From: Parietaria judaica
Lineage: Eukaryota > Streptophyta > Magnoliopsida > Rosales > Urticaceae
Reading direction: 5' to 3'
Length of the DNA stretch: 64,000 nucleotides
Assembly: GCA_954871525.1 (NCBI GenBank)
Contig: OX940867.1
Span: 19,445,343-19,509,342, forward strand
The translations under genes were made by a program, and so were the position numbers. Positions 11,705-22,396 of this stretch are shown here, in pieces. The notes beneath the pieces were generated by a model that did no database searches, had not been told where the DNA came from, and saw nothing but the letters and a program-made list of their open reading frames with translations. Numbering within the stretch: position 1 is the stretch's first letter; every line of letters begins with the position of its first letter.

Positions 11705-14442
11705 TGTTGGAAATCACGTCTCGGATTCCATGAAAATTATCACGAATTATACCTCCGAACCGTCCGGGTAAAATTTAAAAATTAATTTAAAGCGAAATAA
11801 CTTGTTATCCGTTCAACGATCCGGATATCGGATAATAACCATTTAACAAGATCTGATAAATATTATGTAATTTAATATTCATAAATCATTATTAATAATC
11901 TAGTCATAATAGGAAATAAATAGAAAGCAGTAAATGGTTGCATTTATTAACCCAATGCATAAGGCCGTACCTCTATTGACGACTTCCGGCTGCGCGTTCT
12001 GAATCGGGCAGGGCTCCGCCGGTGCTGAGGGAAACTCCCGTGATCTTCCGGGATATTCTCCTGGAATCCTCGTACCGAAGCGTGGGCTTCGCCGGCAGGA
12101 CTCCGTCGCAAAATTTAAACTGATGGTTCTTTTTAAGCTTCCGGAGAACTAAGTCTCTTAAGCCGAACCAGAAAGAAAGATCAGAGAGAAAATTCGCAGA
12201 CCCTAAAGGAGAGGGAGAGTTCGAATTTTTCTCTGGGGAAAGTGTGAAAAATGTGTAGAATGAGCCTCCTATTTATTGGCTCAAACCGTAACCGAATTGG
12301 AGAAATTCCCTCTCTTATTTTCGAATTTCATATATTAAATATAATTAATTATCTCAATCAAATGGTCTAGATTTAATCTCATCTAAATCCAATGGATATA
12401 ATTAATTAGGGATTTAATTAAATAAGAAAGATTAGGATAAAATAAAAAATCCAATCTTATCTTCGTATCTTTATAAATTCGAATTATATATATATATATT
12501 AAAATTCGAATTATCATTATCTAGATCCAACGGTTGAGATAAATCTTTAAACCGATCTAATGGATCTAATTAGTTTAGGATAAAATCAAATATAAAAAGA
12601 TTTAATAAAAACAATTTCGAATTTATCCTTAAACTATAATTCAAAAAATAATATAATTATATATAATTAATTAATTTCTAATCCAACGGTAAAGATTAAA
12701 TCTTAGACCGATCTAATGGATATAATTAATTAATCAAATTCGAAAAATAAAACTTGATCACCAAGTCATTAATTTCGAATTCATCAATATCCTAATCCAA
12801 CGGTTGATATTAAATCATAACCGATCCAATGGATTAAATTGATTTTAGGGTTTTTCTCAAATACCAAAACTTTTGATACTTTTGCCGCAATTATGGAAAG
12901 ACCAAAGTCTATCCATTCGAATGTGAATGGATCCACATTCCAAAAGCCCAATTCGATTTCTACACTATAATATATTTAAAAATATATTATTTTTCATATT
13001 AATATAAATCTATTAATTATTGAATAATTATTAATAATACATTAATAATAAAATTCGAATAATTAAATTATATTAATATTCTCTGATCTCAATATCACAC
13101 ATTTAAATGTCATGTTGACACACCATCATTTAAATTCGTGACATGTGATTTAATTTCATGGTTTACCGAAACGATCACAAACTTATAAATTCTCTAAATC
13201 ACAAACCGTACGTCGAAACGACTCGGTTCCAAAAGCCAAGTTGCTTAGAATTTAATTTCCAACAACTTTATTGTTGACAGAAAATCCAAATTCTACTTTA
13301 TTTTATCAGTTAATTTCGATTACCAAGATATGGTACTTTTGCCACGCTACTGATAAAACTATCTGATGTCTGTCACAGACTTCAGTTTTATGAGTCTTGC
13401 CAAATGATCTTAAAAACATTTTAATGTCTTTATCACGTACGTATCATCCGTTACGGAGCTATCCTGGGGACCATGTACCCGTATCACTTAAGCTCCAACG
13501 AACTGCTTGTTGTTCGTCAAACCTCGAAGTGATTCCACTATAGACCCGAGGCTGCACTCTTTAGTGATACGGTATATATTATTCCCTTTATAACATCAGG
13601 GTGTCCATTGATACAATCAAATTCGGGTTATTGATCTTTCACTTGATGATCCACACACGAGCAGGCGGTTTCTACCGTTATGCCCCTCATTGCATTTTCA
13701 TCCTTGACTCAGTCAGTAATATTATGAGTGACCCACTTATGGTTTCGATTCATAAGTTGCGCACGGGTACCTCTCACTTCTCACCACCGACAATCAAGGG
13801 AATCATCATGACTCTGAAGAGAGCTGTGTGATGCCCATGTCTATGACCAAGCTACCCTTGCTGCTGACTATCATGCTCCGAAAATAATAGTGTTGGGAAC
13901 AACGGTAATTTATTGTGTTCTTTAACGGTTAAATCAAAGAACAATCAAGCCGGCAGCTCGGACTCAAGATCACTCGGGACTTAGATCGAATATCCATTTG
14001 ATCATCTACTAGTGACTCAACTCCAAGTTATCAGTGACGGTCTTATATGATAACTTTCGGAGCTTAAGTCAGGTCCAGTCCAGTATGAAGACACTTCATA
14101 TTTAATGCACTTCTAGTGAGTGTGACACACACAAAATCCAGAACAGGATTGTCACTTAGTCACATTAATGACCTTGTACGATTAATGGGCTCCCACACAG
14201 TTAATCAGGTCACGGACATTTTAAGTTCATTTATTATGATTATTAATTCTTCTTCACATTGACTCTGTTGTGATAATAATTCATAATTGCATCCTTTATG
14301 AACTAAGGATCAAACATTCTATTTTACTCTACCAGAAACTATAATAAGATTATCATAATAAGCATCATCTTTATTCAACGACTTTTCATAATCTTTTACA
14401 AATGGATAAAAATATCTTGTTTAAGGACACATATGTCAAACA
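11705..14442 (-). repeat. 5' LTR of the nested copia
   Basis: 2738 bp, near-identical to 3787-6463 but with about 62 extra AT-rich bases near 13016-13079. Its own transcription would run leftward into the element. A 76-codon ORF antisense to the element (13601-13831) is intact, as in the other LTR (5622-5852) and in the solo LTR (29367-29597). Confidence 0.93.
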
Positions 14443-14754
14443 TGTTCTACATGTGCAGGTTACAGGAACGTCTGGCCATCAAGAAAGATGCCGCCAAGGC
14501 CGACGACCTCGAGCCTAGGTTTTTCCATGGATCCAACTCTATGGTGACGTCCTTACTTAGAGGTTTGTCGGAGACAACCACCTCAAGTCAACGCTTATTA
14601 GGACAGCTCATGCCACGCTGGAAGCGACTGTCCACCTTCAGCTAAGTCAACCTTCATTGATTCATCATTCAATTATCCAAGTATTCGTCGGGTCCCGCTC
14701 GGGGCCCGGACCTTGGACCCGTCTCTAAGTTAAAGCAATTTTTACACATTAACA
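14443..14754 (+). repeat. 5' LTR of the gypsy-like element, second part
   Basis: Begins with the second copy of the TGTTC target duplication and continues with TACATGTGCAGG, matching about 23634-23943 of the right LTR. It ends CATTAACA directly before the primer-binding site. Short ORFs here are LTR sequence, not genes. Confidence 0.92.
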
Positions 14755-14755
14755 G

Positions 14756-14773
14756 TTTGGCGCTAGAAGGATG
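14756..14773 (+). other. Primer-binding site of the gypsy-like element
   Basis: TTTGGCGCTAGAAGGATG starts one base after the 5' LTR end. TTTGGCGCTAGAAGGA-type sites are common in plant gypsy elements. I do not name the tRNA with confidence. Confidence 0.75.
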
Positions 14774-15060
14774 GGTTCGCTCAAAGTCATACCTCGAGAC
14801 CCCTTTCCAGCATTCATCAAAGACCCGGAGTATGACGACTGCCATTAAGCATGACGGGCCACGTCAGTACCCCACGCAACGTGACATATCATCCCGTATC
14901 AATCGTCACGCTGAACATTAGGGCCTTGCCCCTCGCCTGGCGAGACTAACCGCCTCGCCAAGCCTCGCCAAGCCTCGCCCAAGACACCTCAAGGACGTCC
15001 AAATCCACTCATGACGAGGAAAGCACAAAGGAGAGCAACGATGCAGAAGAACGTTACGAC

Positions 15061-15396
15061 GCCGCGACACCTCCTCGAAGACCGACGGGTTGCCCGGAGG
15101 ATCGCCATGGGGTCGCTATGACGTATACCTCGACATCGTCGGAGGACGCCACGACGCCCTTGACCCTCGCCAGGTTGCCCGAGGGTCGCCAGGACAAAAA
15201 TCCTGGCATCGCCAAAGGACGTCACCACGCCGCGACACCTCCTCGAAGGCCGACGGGTTGCCCGAAGGATCGCCAAGGGGGTCGCCATGACGTATACCTC
15301 GACATCGCCGGAGGACGCCACGATGCCCTCGACCCTCGCCAGGTTTCCCGGGGGGTCGTTGGGAAGTTCGCCAGGCCGAAGATCACGAAGACGTCG
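15061..15396 (+). repeat. 168-bp tandem duplication at the head of the sense repeat region
   Basis: The segment starting GCCGCGACACCTCCTCGAAG at 15061 recurs at 15229, an offset of 168 bp (56 codons). Both copies run through GACGTATACCTCGACATCG and the Asp/His-rich GGRHDALDPRQV codons. One extra G in the second copy shifts the frame between them. Confidence 0.75.
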
Positions 15397-16142
15397 AAGA
15401 TCGCCGGAACTACCCAGACCCTCGCCAGGCTTGCCCGGAGGGTCGTCAGGAGGTTCGCCAGGCCGAAGATCACAAAGACGTCGAAGATCGCCAGAACTAC
15501 CTAGACCGCCAGGCTCGCCGGAGGGTCGTCAGGAGGTTTGCCAGGCCGAAGATCACGAAGACGTCGAAGATCGCAGGAACTACCCGGACCCTTGCCAGGC
15601 TTGCCCGAGGGGTCGTCAAGAGGTTTGCCAGGCCGAAGATCCCGAAGACATTGAAGACCGCCAGAACTACCTGGACCCTTGCTAGGCTCGCCCGGGGGGT
15701 CGTCAGGAGGTTCGCCAGGCCGAACATCCCGGAGACGTTGAAGACTGCCGGAACTACCCGGACCCTTGTCAGGCTCGCCCGGGGTGTCGTCATGAGGTTC
15801 GCCAGGCCGAAGACATTGAAAACCGCCGAAACTACCCGGACCCTCGCCAGGCTCGCCCGAGGGGTCGTCAGGAGGTTCGCCAGGCCGAAGATCCCGGAGA
15901 CGTTGAAGACCGCCGGAACTGCCCGGACCCTCACCAGGCTCGCCCGGGGGGTCGTCAGGAGGTTCGCCAGGCCGATAACTTTAACAACATGGAGCACCGA
16001 CAGAACACCCCAGATCCTCGCCAGTCTCGCCTGGAAGGTCGCCATGGGAACCGCCGCAATGAAGAGCTCAACCTTGCAGAAGCATGCCAGGGGGTCCTCG
16101 ACCATCGCCAAGACGCAACAACGGACGACGAAACGAAGTAAT
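15287..16142 (+). pseudogene. Sense-strand ORF made of a 29-residue (87-bp) tandem repeat, one stop
   Basis: About eight units with the core TTCGCCAGGCCGAAGAT at 15367, 15454, 15538, 15624, 15711, 15798, 15876 and 15963. Spacings are 87, 84, 86-87, 87, 87, 78 and 87: length changes are in whole codons. In the frame starting 15287 the repeat reads like QEVRQAEDHEDVEDRRNYPD then a Pro/Gln/Arg linker. It stays open to about 16140 except for one TAG at 15683, and ends in an unrelated tail. It is strongly charged and probably disordered. It occupies the place where gag would lie, but I see no gag signature. Other frames are also open because of GC content, so the coding claim rests on the phase-preserving indels. 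Confidence 0.5.
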
Positions 16143-17600
16143 CTACCTCGAAGAATATGGAGAAGACTGTTAGTGGATCCGTCGAGCCTCGCCCGACCAC
16201 CACCTAGGCCACCAGGAGGCTCGCCAACCGCAGCGCGGCAAAGTATTCAGCCTCCTCCGAGGGATGCACAAGGAAATCCCAGACTTGCACTCTGCCCAGG
16301 ACCATGATGCAACATGCCATATTCTGCTCAACCGGACTCTGTCCCTACTTGCGTCGGACCTGCTTGACGGAGAAGCCGTAGACGATCTACGCTTTGCAAG
16401 CAACCTCATCTACGACGGGAAAGAAGATCCTGTCTACCATCTCGTCCAGTACTAGACGATCATGAAAATGAAGAAGTGCTCAACCTCGACGATCTTCCAG
16501 GCGTTTTTGCTGAAGACTCACTCATAGCTTTCTCTAGAGCCCCTCTCTCTAGCTTTTTCTCTCTAGAAAGTCGCCCCTCTCTCCCCCCAGCAAGAATTGC
16601 GAGCTGGCTGGCTGAGGCCCGACTATGAGGAGATCAAGAAGAAGAGTCTTAGTCTCGACAAGAGAAGTTGTTTGACGAGTCAACGAAGGCATCCCTCACC
16701 GGGTGATCAAGGCCCTTGCCGTGATACGAACTTCGCCACCACGAGGGAAGTTCGATGGGGAGCTTGCCAACACCCGCGAGGCCGACAAGGAGCATCCCTT
16801 AACATGTTAGGCGCCCTCGCCAACCTCGACAAGATCAACCTCGCTAAGTAAAGGAGCAACGAAAAGCACAAGATATGGGTCACCAAGAAAAGAGAAGCAA
16901 GGACTGACATTGTCGCCAAGTATACTCACGGCGCCGACACCCCCGCAGCTGAGGAAGAAAGAAAGCAGAAGAACCGCGCCCAATGGGCCGGTATGGAGCA
17001 TACACATCAGTGGAATCAGCGACGACACTAGCGCAGGAGCATGAGTCATCATCACCAGCCCTCACGAATAAAAGTCGAAGTACGCCATCAGGAACACTAC
17101 AGCTCACAAGTGATCACAAACCAGACGAACGACGAACTGCCGACGAACGAAGACGACGACGAGCAAAAGAATCCCCAGCAGTGCCAAGAAGTGGCAAGCG
17201 CAGACGACGAAAGGAAGAAACATCCGCCGACGAAATCAAGGCCCTCGCCACGATGAGCTCGCCGACACCTCGAAGTCGACAAAGAAAGAGCATCCCTTAC
17301 CAGGTCAAGGCCCTCGCCACAACGAGCTCACCAACGCCTACGAGGTCGACAAGGAGGATCTCACGCCGATAATACCCTCACCACTCGGCCTAGGGTCACC
17401 CCCCCCACCGCCAACATCGGCACCACCGACAAGACAAATCACATCGCCAGCTATCGCGCAAGCCGCTCGACCATACATGCCTAGAATGATGACATCGTTG
17501 AAGACCGCAAGGAGTAGGCCCAGATTTTGAATCTCGGCGACACTCTTCCAATTCCCCTGCAGTAAAATAATCATCCTTTCAGAAGTTTTCACGTAATCTC
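16143..17600 (+). other. Internal region, GC-rich, degenerate repeats, no domain recognised
   Basis: Short open stretches only (for example 16264-16455 on the plus strand, a 63-residue frame I do not recognise). CT-rich at 16540-16590. Units of roughly 75-110 bp containing GCATCCCT, CAAGGCCCTCGCCA and GAGGTCGACAAGGAG recur at about 16688-16810, 17237-17290 and 17295-17362. Probably decayed sense coding or spacer sequence of the element. Confidence 0.5.
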
Positions 17601-17622
17601 TTTGAGATCCCGCAAAAACTGT

Positions 17623-17635
17623 GGGGGGGGGGGGG
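17623..17635 (+). other. Internal poly-G tract resembling the 3' polypurine tract
   Basis: 13 consecutive G followed by TTAGC. The real polypurine tract at 22378-22392 is 15 G followed by TTAATG. An internal second polypurine tract is one reading; a remnant of another element end is another. Confidence 0.5.
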
Positions 17636-17781
17636 TTAGCTAGGGAACAACCGGCCAGGTGTTGAAGACCTCGCTAGGTAATAAAAGGCATCCCGGCTAC
17701 GCGCCAACCACACTCGTCGGATTAGCTACCCGACGAGGACACACACTGTCTAGAAGACACGACATGGGTGACGACCCTAAA

Positions 17782-18030
17782 TAGGCTGGAAACTAACCCG
17801 CCGACTTGGGAAACTAATCCCGAGTTCCAAAAAGAGGCCGGAAACTAATCCCGCCGATTGGGGAAACTAATCCCGAGTTCCAAAGAGAGGCCGGAAACTA
17901 ATCCCGCCGACTTGGGAAACTAATCTTGAGCTCCATAAAGAGGCCGAAACCCGCCGACTTTGGAAACTAATGCTGAGCTCCTTAAAGAGGCCGGAAATTA
18001 ATCCCGCTGACTCAGGAAATAAATCCCAAG
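17782..18030 (+). repeat. 53-bp tandem repeat, five copies
   Basis: Unit contains GAGGCCGGAAACTAATCCCG, CCGACTTGGGAAACTAATCC and CGAGTTCCAAAGA. Copies degrade to the right; one copy at about 17937 has lost several bases. Not divisible by three and not coding. Confidence 0.8.
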
Positions 18031-18566
18031 TTCCCTACAACAGGACCTCTGGTCACAGCAAGGATACACTCCCAGGGAACATGCAGCGCGCAATGATGCG
18101 TGAACTCGACAAGCAATGAGGTACGAACAAATCCAATGTTCAATTTATATTTAAATGCAATGTTATTCACATGTCACACTGAAAAGGATTGCATGCAAGG
18201 CAAAATATGCCAAAAGAGGACTACCTCAGTCTGAAAAAGGAAAAGGCGACAAACCGCAAGACCAGGCTATGCAAAGCCGGTTATTCGAAATGGAAAGCAA
18301 TGAAGACGTTCAAGATCCCCAGACGAAGAGCTAGTCCCAGGGTAGGGCTAGTTTCGAAGGCCGCATGCTACGAACCTTCTCTGGTGCCCCCAGGACGTCA
18401 AGAAAGCGAGAAGACAAGGAGCGATGGCCGTTCTCCTGCAAGTGCGCAACATGGCTAGCAGTGAAGCCCTTCCAGTACATCTCGTCAGAAGCTGCCTTCC
18501 AGGACGCCTCAGCCTCCTGATAGGCGCGTCTGCCGCCGCTTTCATCTCAGCAATGAAGGCTTTCTC
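18031..18566. other. Internal spacer of the gypsy-like element
   Basis: No recognisable gene. Small overlapping ORFs on both strands (18189-18458, 18348-18545) look incidental. The antisense ORF ends at 18567. Confidence 0.5.
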
Positions 18567-21500
18567 CTATTTGACGTACGAACGAAGACGCAGGACATCT
18601 CGATCTTGGTCCGCCATGGCGATGCGGCGCGCACCGTCGAGGCGCCGTGCCTTCCACAACTCAGCATCAGACTCCCGACGACCCTCGCGCAGTCCTTCCG
18701 TCCAAGCGGCTTGGATCGTGAGCTCCATCTTAGCCAAAGCCTCTCGAAGACCGTCACGCTCGGTGCGAGTCTTTGCTAAATCACGTGCCGTAATCTTCGC
18801 TTTGTGAGACAAGGCTCGTAGGCGTCGAGTCGCCTCAACCGACGTGGCGAACGCCTGAAGAACGACGAAGACAATGTCAAAGAATGCAATCAATTGAGCA
18901 AATAAAGGCGTTGATAAAACGTACCATGCGACTATAAGAGAAAGCTCTCTCAGACAGCTTGGCGTCACTCACCTCGGAGATGGAAACGAAGGTCTGAGGC
19001 AGCAGGTTCTCTACACCCGACAGGCAAGAACGCTCCAAAGATGCAAAGTCATCTCCATGAGACAAGCTACCAGATCAACGAGCGCCATCCAACCAAGGAT
19101 CCCCGGGAGAAGCAGATCGACGCTTCATCTTCTTTTCAGCACGACGAGGAGAAACAATAGCAGAAGAGCGACGCTTCATATTGCCATCATGGCAAGGAGG
19201 ATCGCCAACCGGAAGATCAACCACTCTAGCAGAAGCATCTCGACAAGGAAGACCACCGGTGGACATCGAAGGCATCTTCACAACAACATCAGGACGACGC
19301 GAACGGCGGGAAAAGAGATCGACCCTATCCTGTGATGGCGAACTCTTCCGATGAGAAGCAGATCCCTCGGCGAACAACGCCCGACGAAGAGGAGGACACA
19401 CCGCACAACTATCTGACTTTTGGCCGCCAAGCCAAGAGCCGGTGCTTGCCAAGGTCGCAAGGACATCAGGCGGTGTCGGGGAGCGCAAGCTTGGAATGAA
19501 CTTCTGAAACATGCCCCGTGTACGTGAAGAGACACCTGCAATGGTAAACATATCAAAACGTGTTAAGGCGATAGTGCTTGGCATATCGCAAATACGAGCG
19601 AAAGGGAGAAGGGCGTTACCCGCAGTGGTTGCCGGAGCAGAAGCAGTGCTAGCAGAAGAAACCAGATCGGCCGGAGCTTGAGTATTCTTCTTAACAGGAG
19701 GCTTATCCGACGGAAGACGACATGTAGAAATCCCAGCTGGAGGAAGCACCTTGATAGGCGCAGTAGCGTCTGGGGCGCCGCCAAGGGAATCCTTAGGCTC
19801 GACAGTTGCTGTCGTTAGCGGAGGAATGAGCCCTGCATCAGCCCACGCCGTAATGTCAAGGAAAGCCTCCAGAGCGCCACGGGCTTCCAGTTTCTTCAGG
19901 CGAACCACGAGATCATTTGGGACCGGCGGGAACACTCCAACCGGAGACTTCACCGTCGGACTAAACTTCCGAGGCGTATTCCCCACCAGGCTGACAGGAG
20001 CCCACACCCACAAAGCTCGCCAGTCAGTATGAGGTCTGGCACGAGGAAGACCCAGTCTCAGGGTCATGGTCGTATGGTACGAGCCCTTGTCGTCATTCCG
20101 ATCAAAAAATCCAAAGACTCCGCGAAACACCCAAGAACTCAAAGAGCGACCAGTATGTTTGTGCCATACAGAGAGGCACATCACCGCAGTACGAAAGAAG
20201 CCAGGCATCAGTTGAAGAGGAGGCAATCCAAGTGAAATAAGGAGGTCCTGCACGAAAGGGTGGAGCGGAAGCCTCATTCCGTAGCGACAACTCTCCAGAT
20301 GAACAGGTACAAATCCAGGCTTGGTTACGCCAGGTAGTTCGCCAACTGCCGGAGCTTGAAGACCAGGAACACGAGGAATTTTATACTTGGAGATGAAGGA
20401 CGCCAATCCCGCGACATCGACAACACTTGGCACGTTCAGGGCAGGACATATCACGTCCGCGTCACAATCAACATCTGCGCATGGACCATCGACAAAGGCA
20501 TCAGGAACATCATCAAGAACCGAAGGCTCATGGAGATGAACACCAACAATATCCCCAGCAACTTGCTCGCCAGCCGAGCTTTCACCGCCAGAAACCTCAG
20601 AAGTCTGCACATCCTTCATCGGTGAAGTCAAGGTTGGACGATTCATCTTCGACAGGTCCTTGCCAAATCCCGGGCCTGCATGAGGGAAGCCGGGGGCAGC
20701 AACAACATTCCTAGCACAAGGCGTTTCGCTTGGCGAAGCTGCAGCCGCAATCGGAAACGCAATCGGGATCTCAGAATCCTCAGAGTCAAAGTCGCCCTCG
20801 AAAGTGTCCTCCACCACCAAAGGTGGTGGTCCGGAAACCCGAGCACCATCACCAGGAGCCGAGGAGTCATCATCAACCACGCTTGGAGATTCACATGTCT
20901 TCGCCGGCAATGCCAGCGCCACAAAAGGTAAATTAGTCACCACCGACAAGGCCGAATGCGATGATTTTGGCCGCGCCTCACCACGACGGTCCTTAACCGC
21001 CATCTTCATCACGGTGACATCATCGTCAAGGTTAGTCGCCGGAATCTCCGTAACCATCTTGCCGGATTTTATCACCATCGCCGGAGCACCGCCGAAGTCC
21101 TCCATTGACGAGACAAAGTTAATAATATCGCCGGAGTTTTACCCGCCAAAGGTCACATCGCCCGTCGCCGGGGAAAGCGCCTCCACGCAGGAGACATCAC
21201 CGACGAGAGCTGCTGCCACGCCATCACCGCCTCTGCCACCAGCCGCTGCAGCCACCACCGCGGAAGACGCCGCGCCCACCTCAAAGACCGTGCCCTCGCG
21301 CGCGAGCAAGTCTTGGCCAAACTCGCCCTCCACGTCACCAAGCGCTGGGATTTCTATCCCGGTGTCCGTTCCTACATTGAAAATATCCTCCAATGTCATT
21401 GAGGTTTCACTTATACTCGCCGGAGTTCCATGAACACCGTCTCGAGTCTCAAAGGAATCAAAAAGTTCATCTAGAAAGTCAAGGTTCTCACCACACTGAA

Positions 21501-21648
21501 GGAAGTCAAAGGCGTGAGAATCTCCGCCGTTCAAGCTATCGGGGCTGCCCATGATCACCGGGAAGCGTGCGAAGTCAGCCGTCGAAGCTCGCCAACAATG
21601 GAGATGTGCACAAAAATGGAGAGAGGAGGAGGAAGAAAAAGCCGACAA
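18567..21648 (-). pseudogene. Antisense ORF with gypsy-type-transposon domain (Transposase_28-like), decayed
   Basis: Encoded opposite to the element that carries it. One reading frame runs from 21648 (or Met at 21552) to 18925, with in-frame stops at 21139-21141 and 19075-19077. A 70-bp intron with GT/AG ends (18924-18855) leads in phase into a last exon 18854-18567. Domains in order: an acidic, Ala/Ser/Pro-rich N-terminus; a central domain at about 20000-20310 with PGFVPVHLESCRYGMRLPLH and WVFRGVFGFF, resembling the plant putative gypsy type transposon domain; a basic segment with KRRSS and EKKMKRRS, NLS-like; then an Arg/Glu/Ala-rich coiled coil (LAKTRTERDGLREALAKMEL). Antisense ORFs of this kind are known in Tat-group elements such as Grande. 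The function is unknown. Confidence 0.72.
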
Positions 21649-22377
21649 CTCGCGGGAATTAAAAGGTAAATATTCTCTTCATCAATTCCCGTCATTAAAG
21701 CATGATTTTATTCTCTCCAATCAATAAAAAATCGACACCGATCAGCCCCCAAAACTGATTGTGCGAATTTTTATCTTTAAAAACGACAAAAAATAATTTT
21801 GACGTCGTTTTTAAGTGAAAACGCTTATTTTCAAAGCATGCTCAAAAAGCTTTGAAAATTTAAACTTTGGAACTTTAAAAGTTTCATTTTTAATTTTCAA
21901 TTATGAAAACCGTAATAAATTTTTTTTTCCGGGTTTTCATAATTTATTTTTACATTTATGGTTTTTATTTATTGCGGGTTAATTACGAAACTTTCTAAAG
22001 TTTCTAATTAATTCGTGACATGCTATTTTCTCATGAAAATATTTATATAAAAAATATGTGTTGCTTGATTTTATTTATTTACTTTTGGGTTTATTTTTTA
22101 AGTTCTAAGCAAAACTTTTATAAATAAAAGTTAGTTTACGAACTTCATGAAAATCCAAAAGTCGAATAAAATCCAAAAAGTGACATGCAAAAAAGATTTT
22201 TAAAATTTCTATATGAACTATTTTGCTTGGGTATTATTAAATTTAATGTCCAAGTTCTTGAAAAATAAAAAATAAAAAAAATCAAAACGCTCATTTTTCC
22301 CGAGCGCATTTTACAAAGCCCAATTTAAAGAAAAAAGAAAAATATTTTCTTGCGCAATGACATTACCAAAGAAACTA
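21649..22377. other. AT-rich region between antisense ORF and polypurine tract
   Basis: Abrupt fall in GC compared with the preceding ORF. Many A/T runs, no ORF. It would hold the promoter of the antisense ORF and the 3' untranslated part of the sense transcript. No specific signal could be fixed. Confidence 0.45.
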
Positions 22378-22392
22378 GGGGGGGGGGGGGGG
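22371..22392 (+). other. Polypurine tract of the gypsy-like element
   Basis: GAAACTA followed by 15 G, four bases before the 3' LTR start TGTATATATGC at 22397. Confidence 0.85.
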
Positions 22393-22396
22393 TTAA

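Larger units (their letters stand above)
3787..14442 (-). mobile_element. Ty1/copia LTR retrotransposon, nested in the 5' LTR of the gypsy-like element
   Basis: Complete copia element in minus orientation. LTRs are 3787-6463 and 11705-14442, beginning TGTTGG and ending CCAACA or AAACA on the plus strand. A perfect 5-bp duplication TGTTC lies at 3782-3786 and 14443-14447; removing the element and one TGTTC restores the sequence seen in the uninterrupted right LTR near 23634. The primer-binding site is complementary to initiator tRNA-Met and the polypurine tract is of the AAGTGGGAGAT type. Protease, integrase, reverse transcriptase and RNase H are all present but broken. No gag domain was found. 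The LTRs look nearly identical by eye apart from one indel of about 62 bp, so the insertion is recent compared with its host. Confidence 0.95.

Noticed and set aside
14433..14645. 70-codon plus-strand ORF
   Set aside because: It spans the end of the copia LTR and the resumed gypsy LTR, so it is a chimera of LTR sequence.
15497..16111. 204-codon minus-strand ORF over the 87-bp repeats
   Set aside because: Open because repeat units keep phase in all frames; hydrophobic repeat with no support, and the plus frame reads better.
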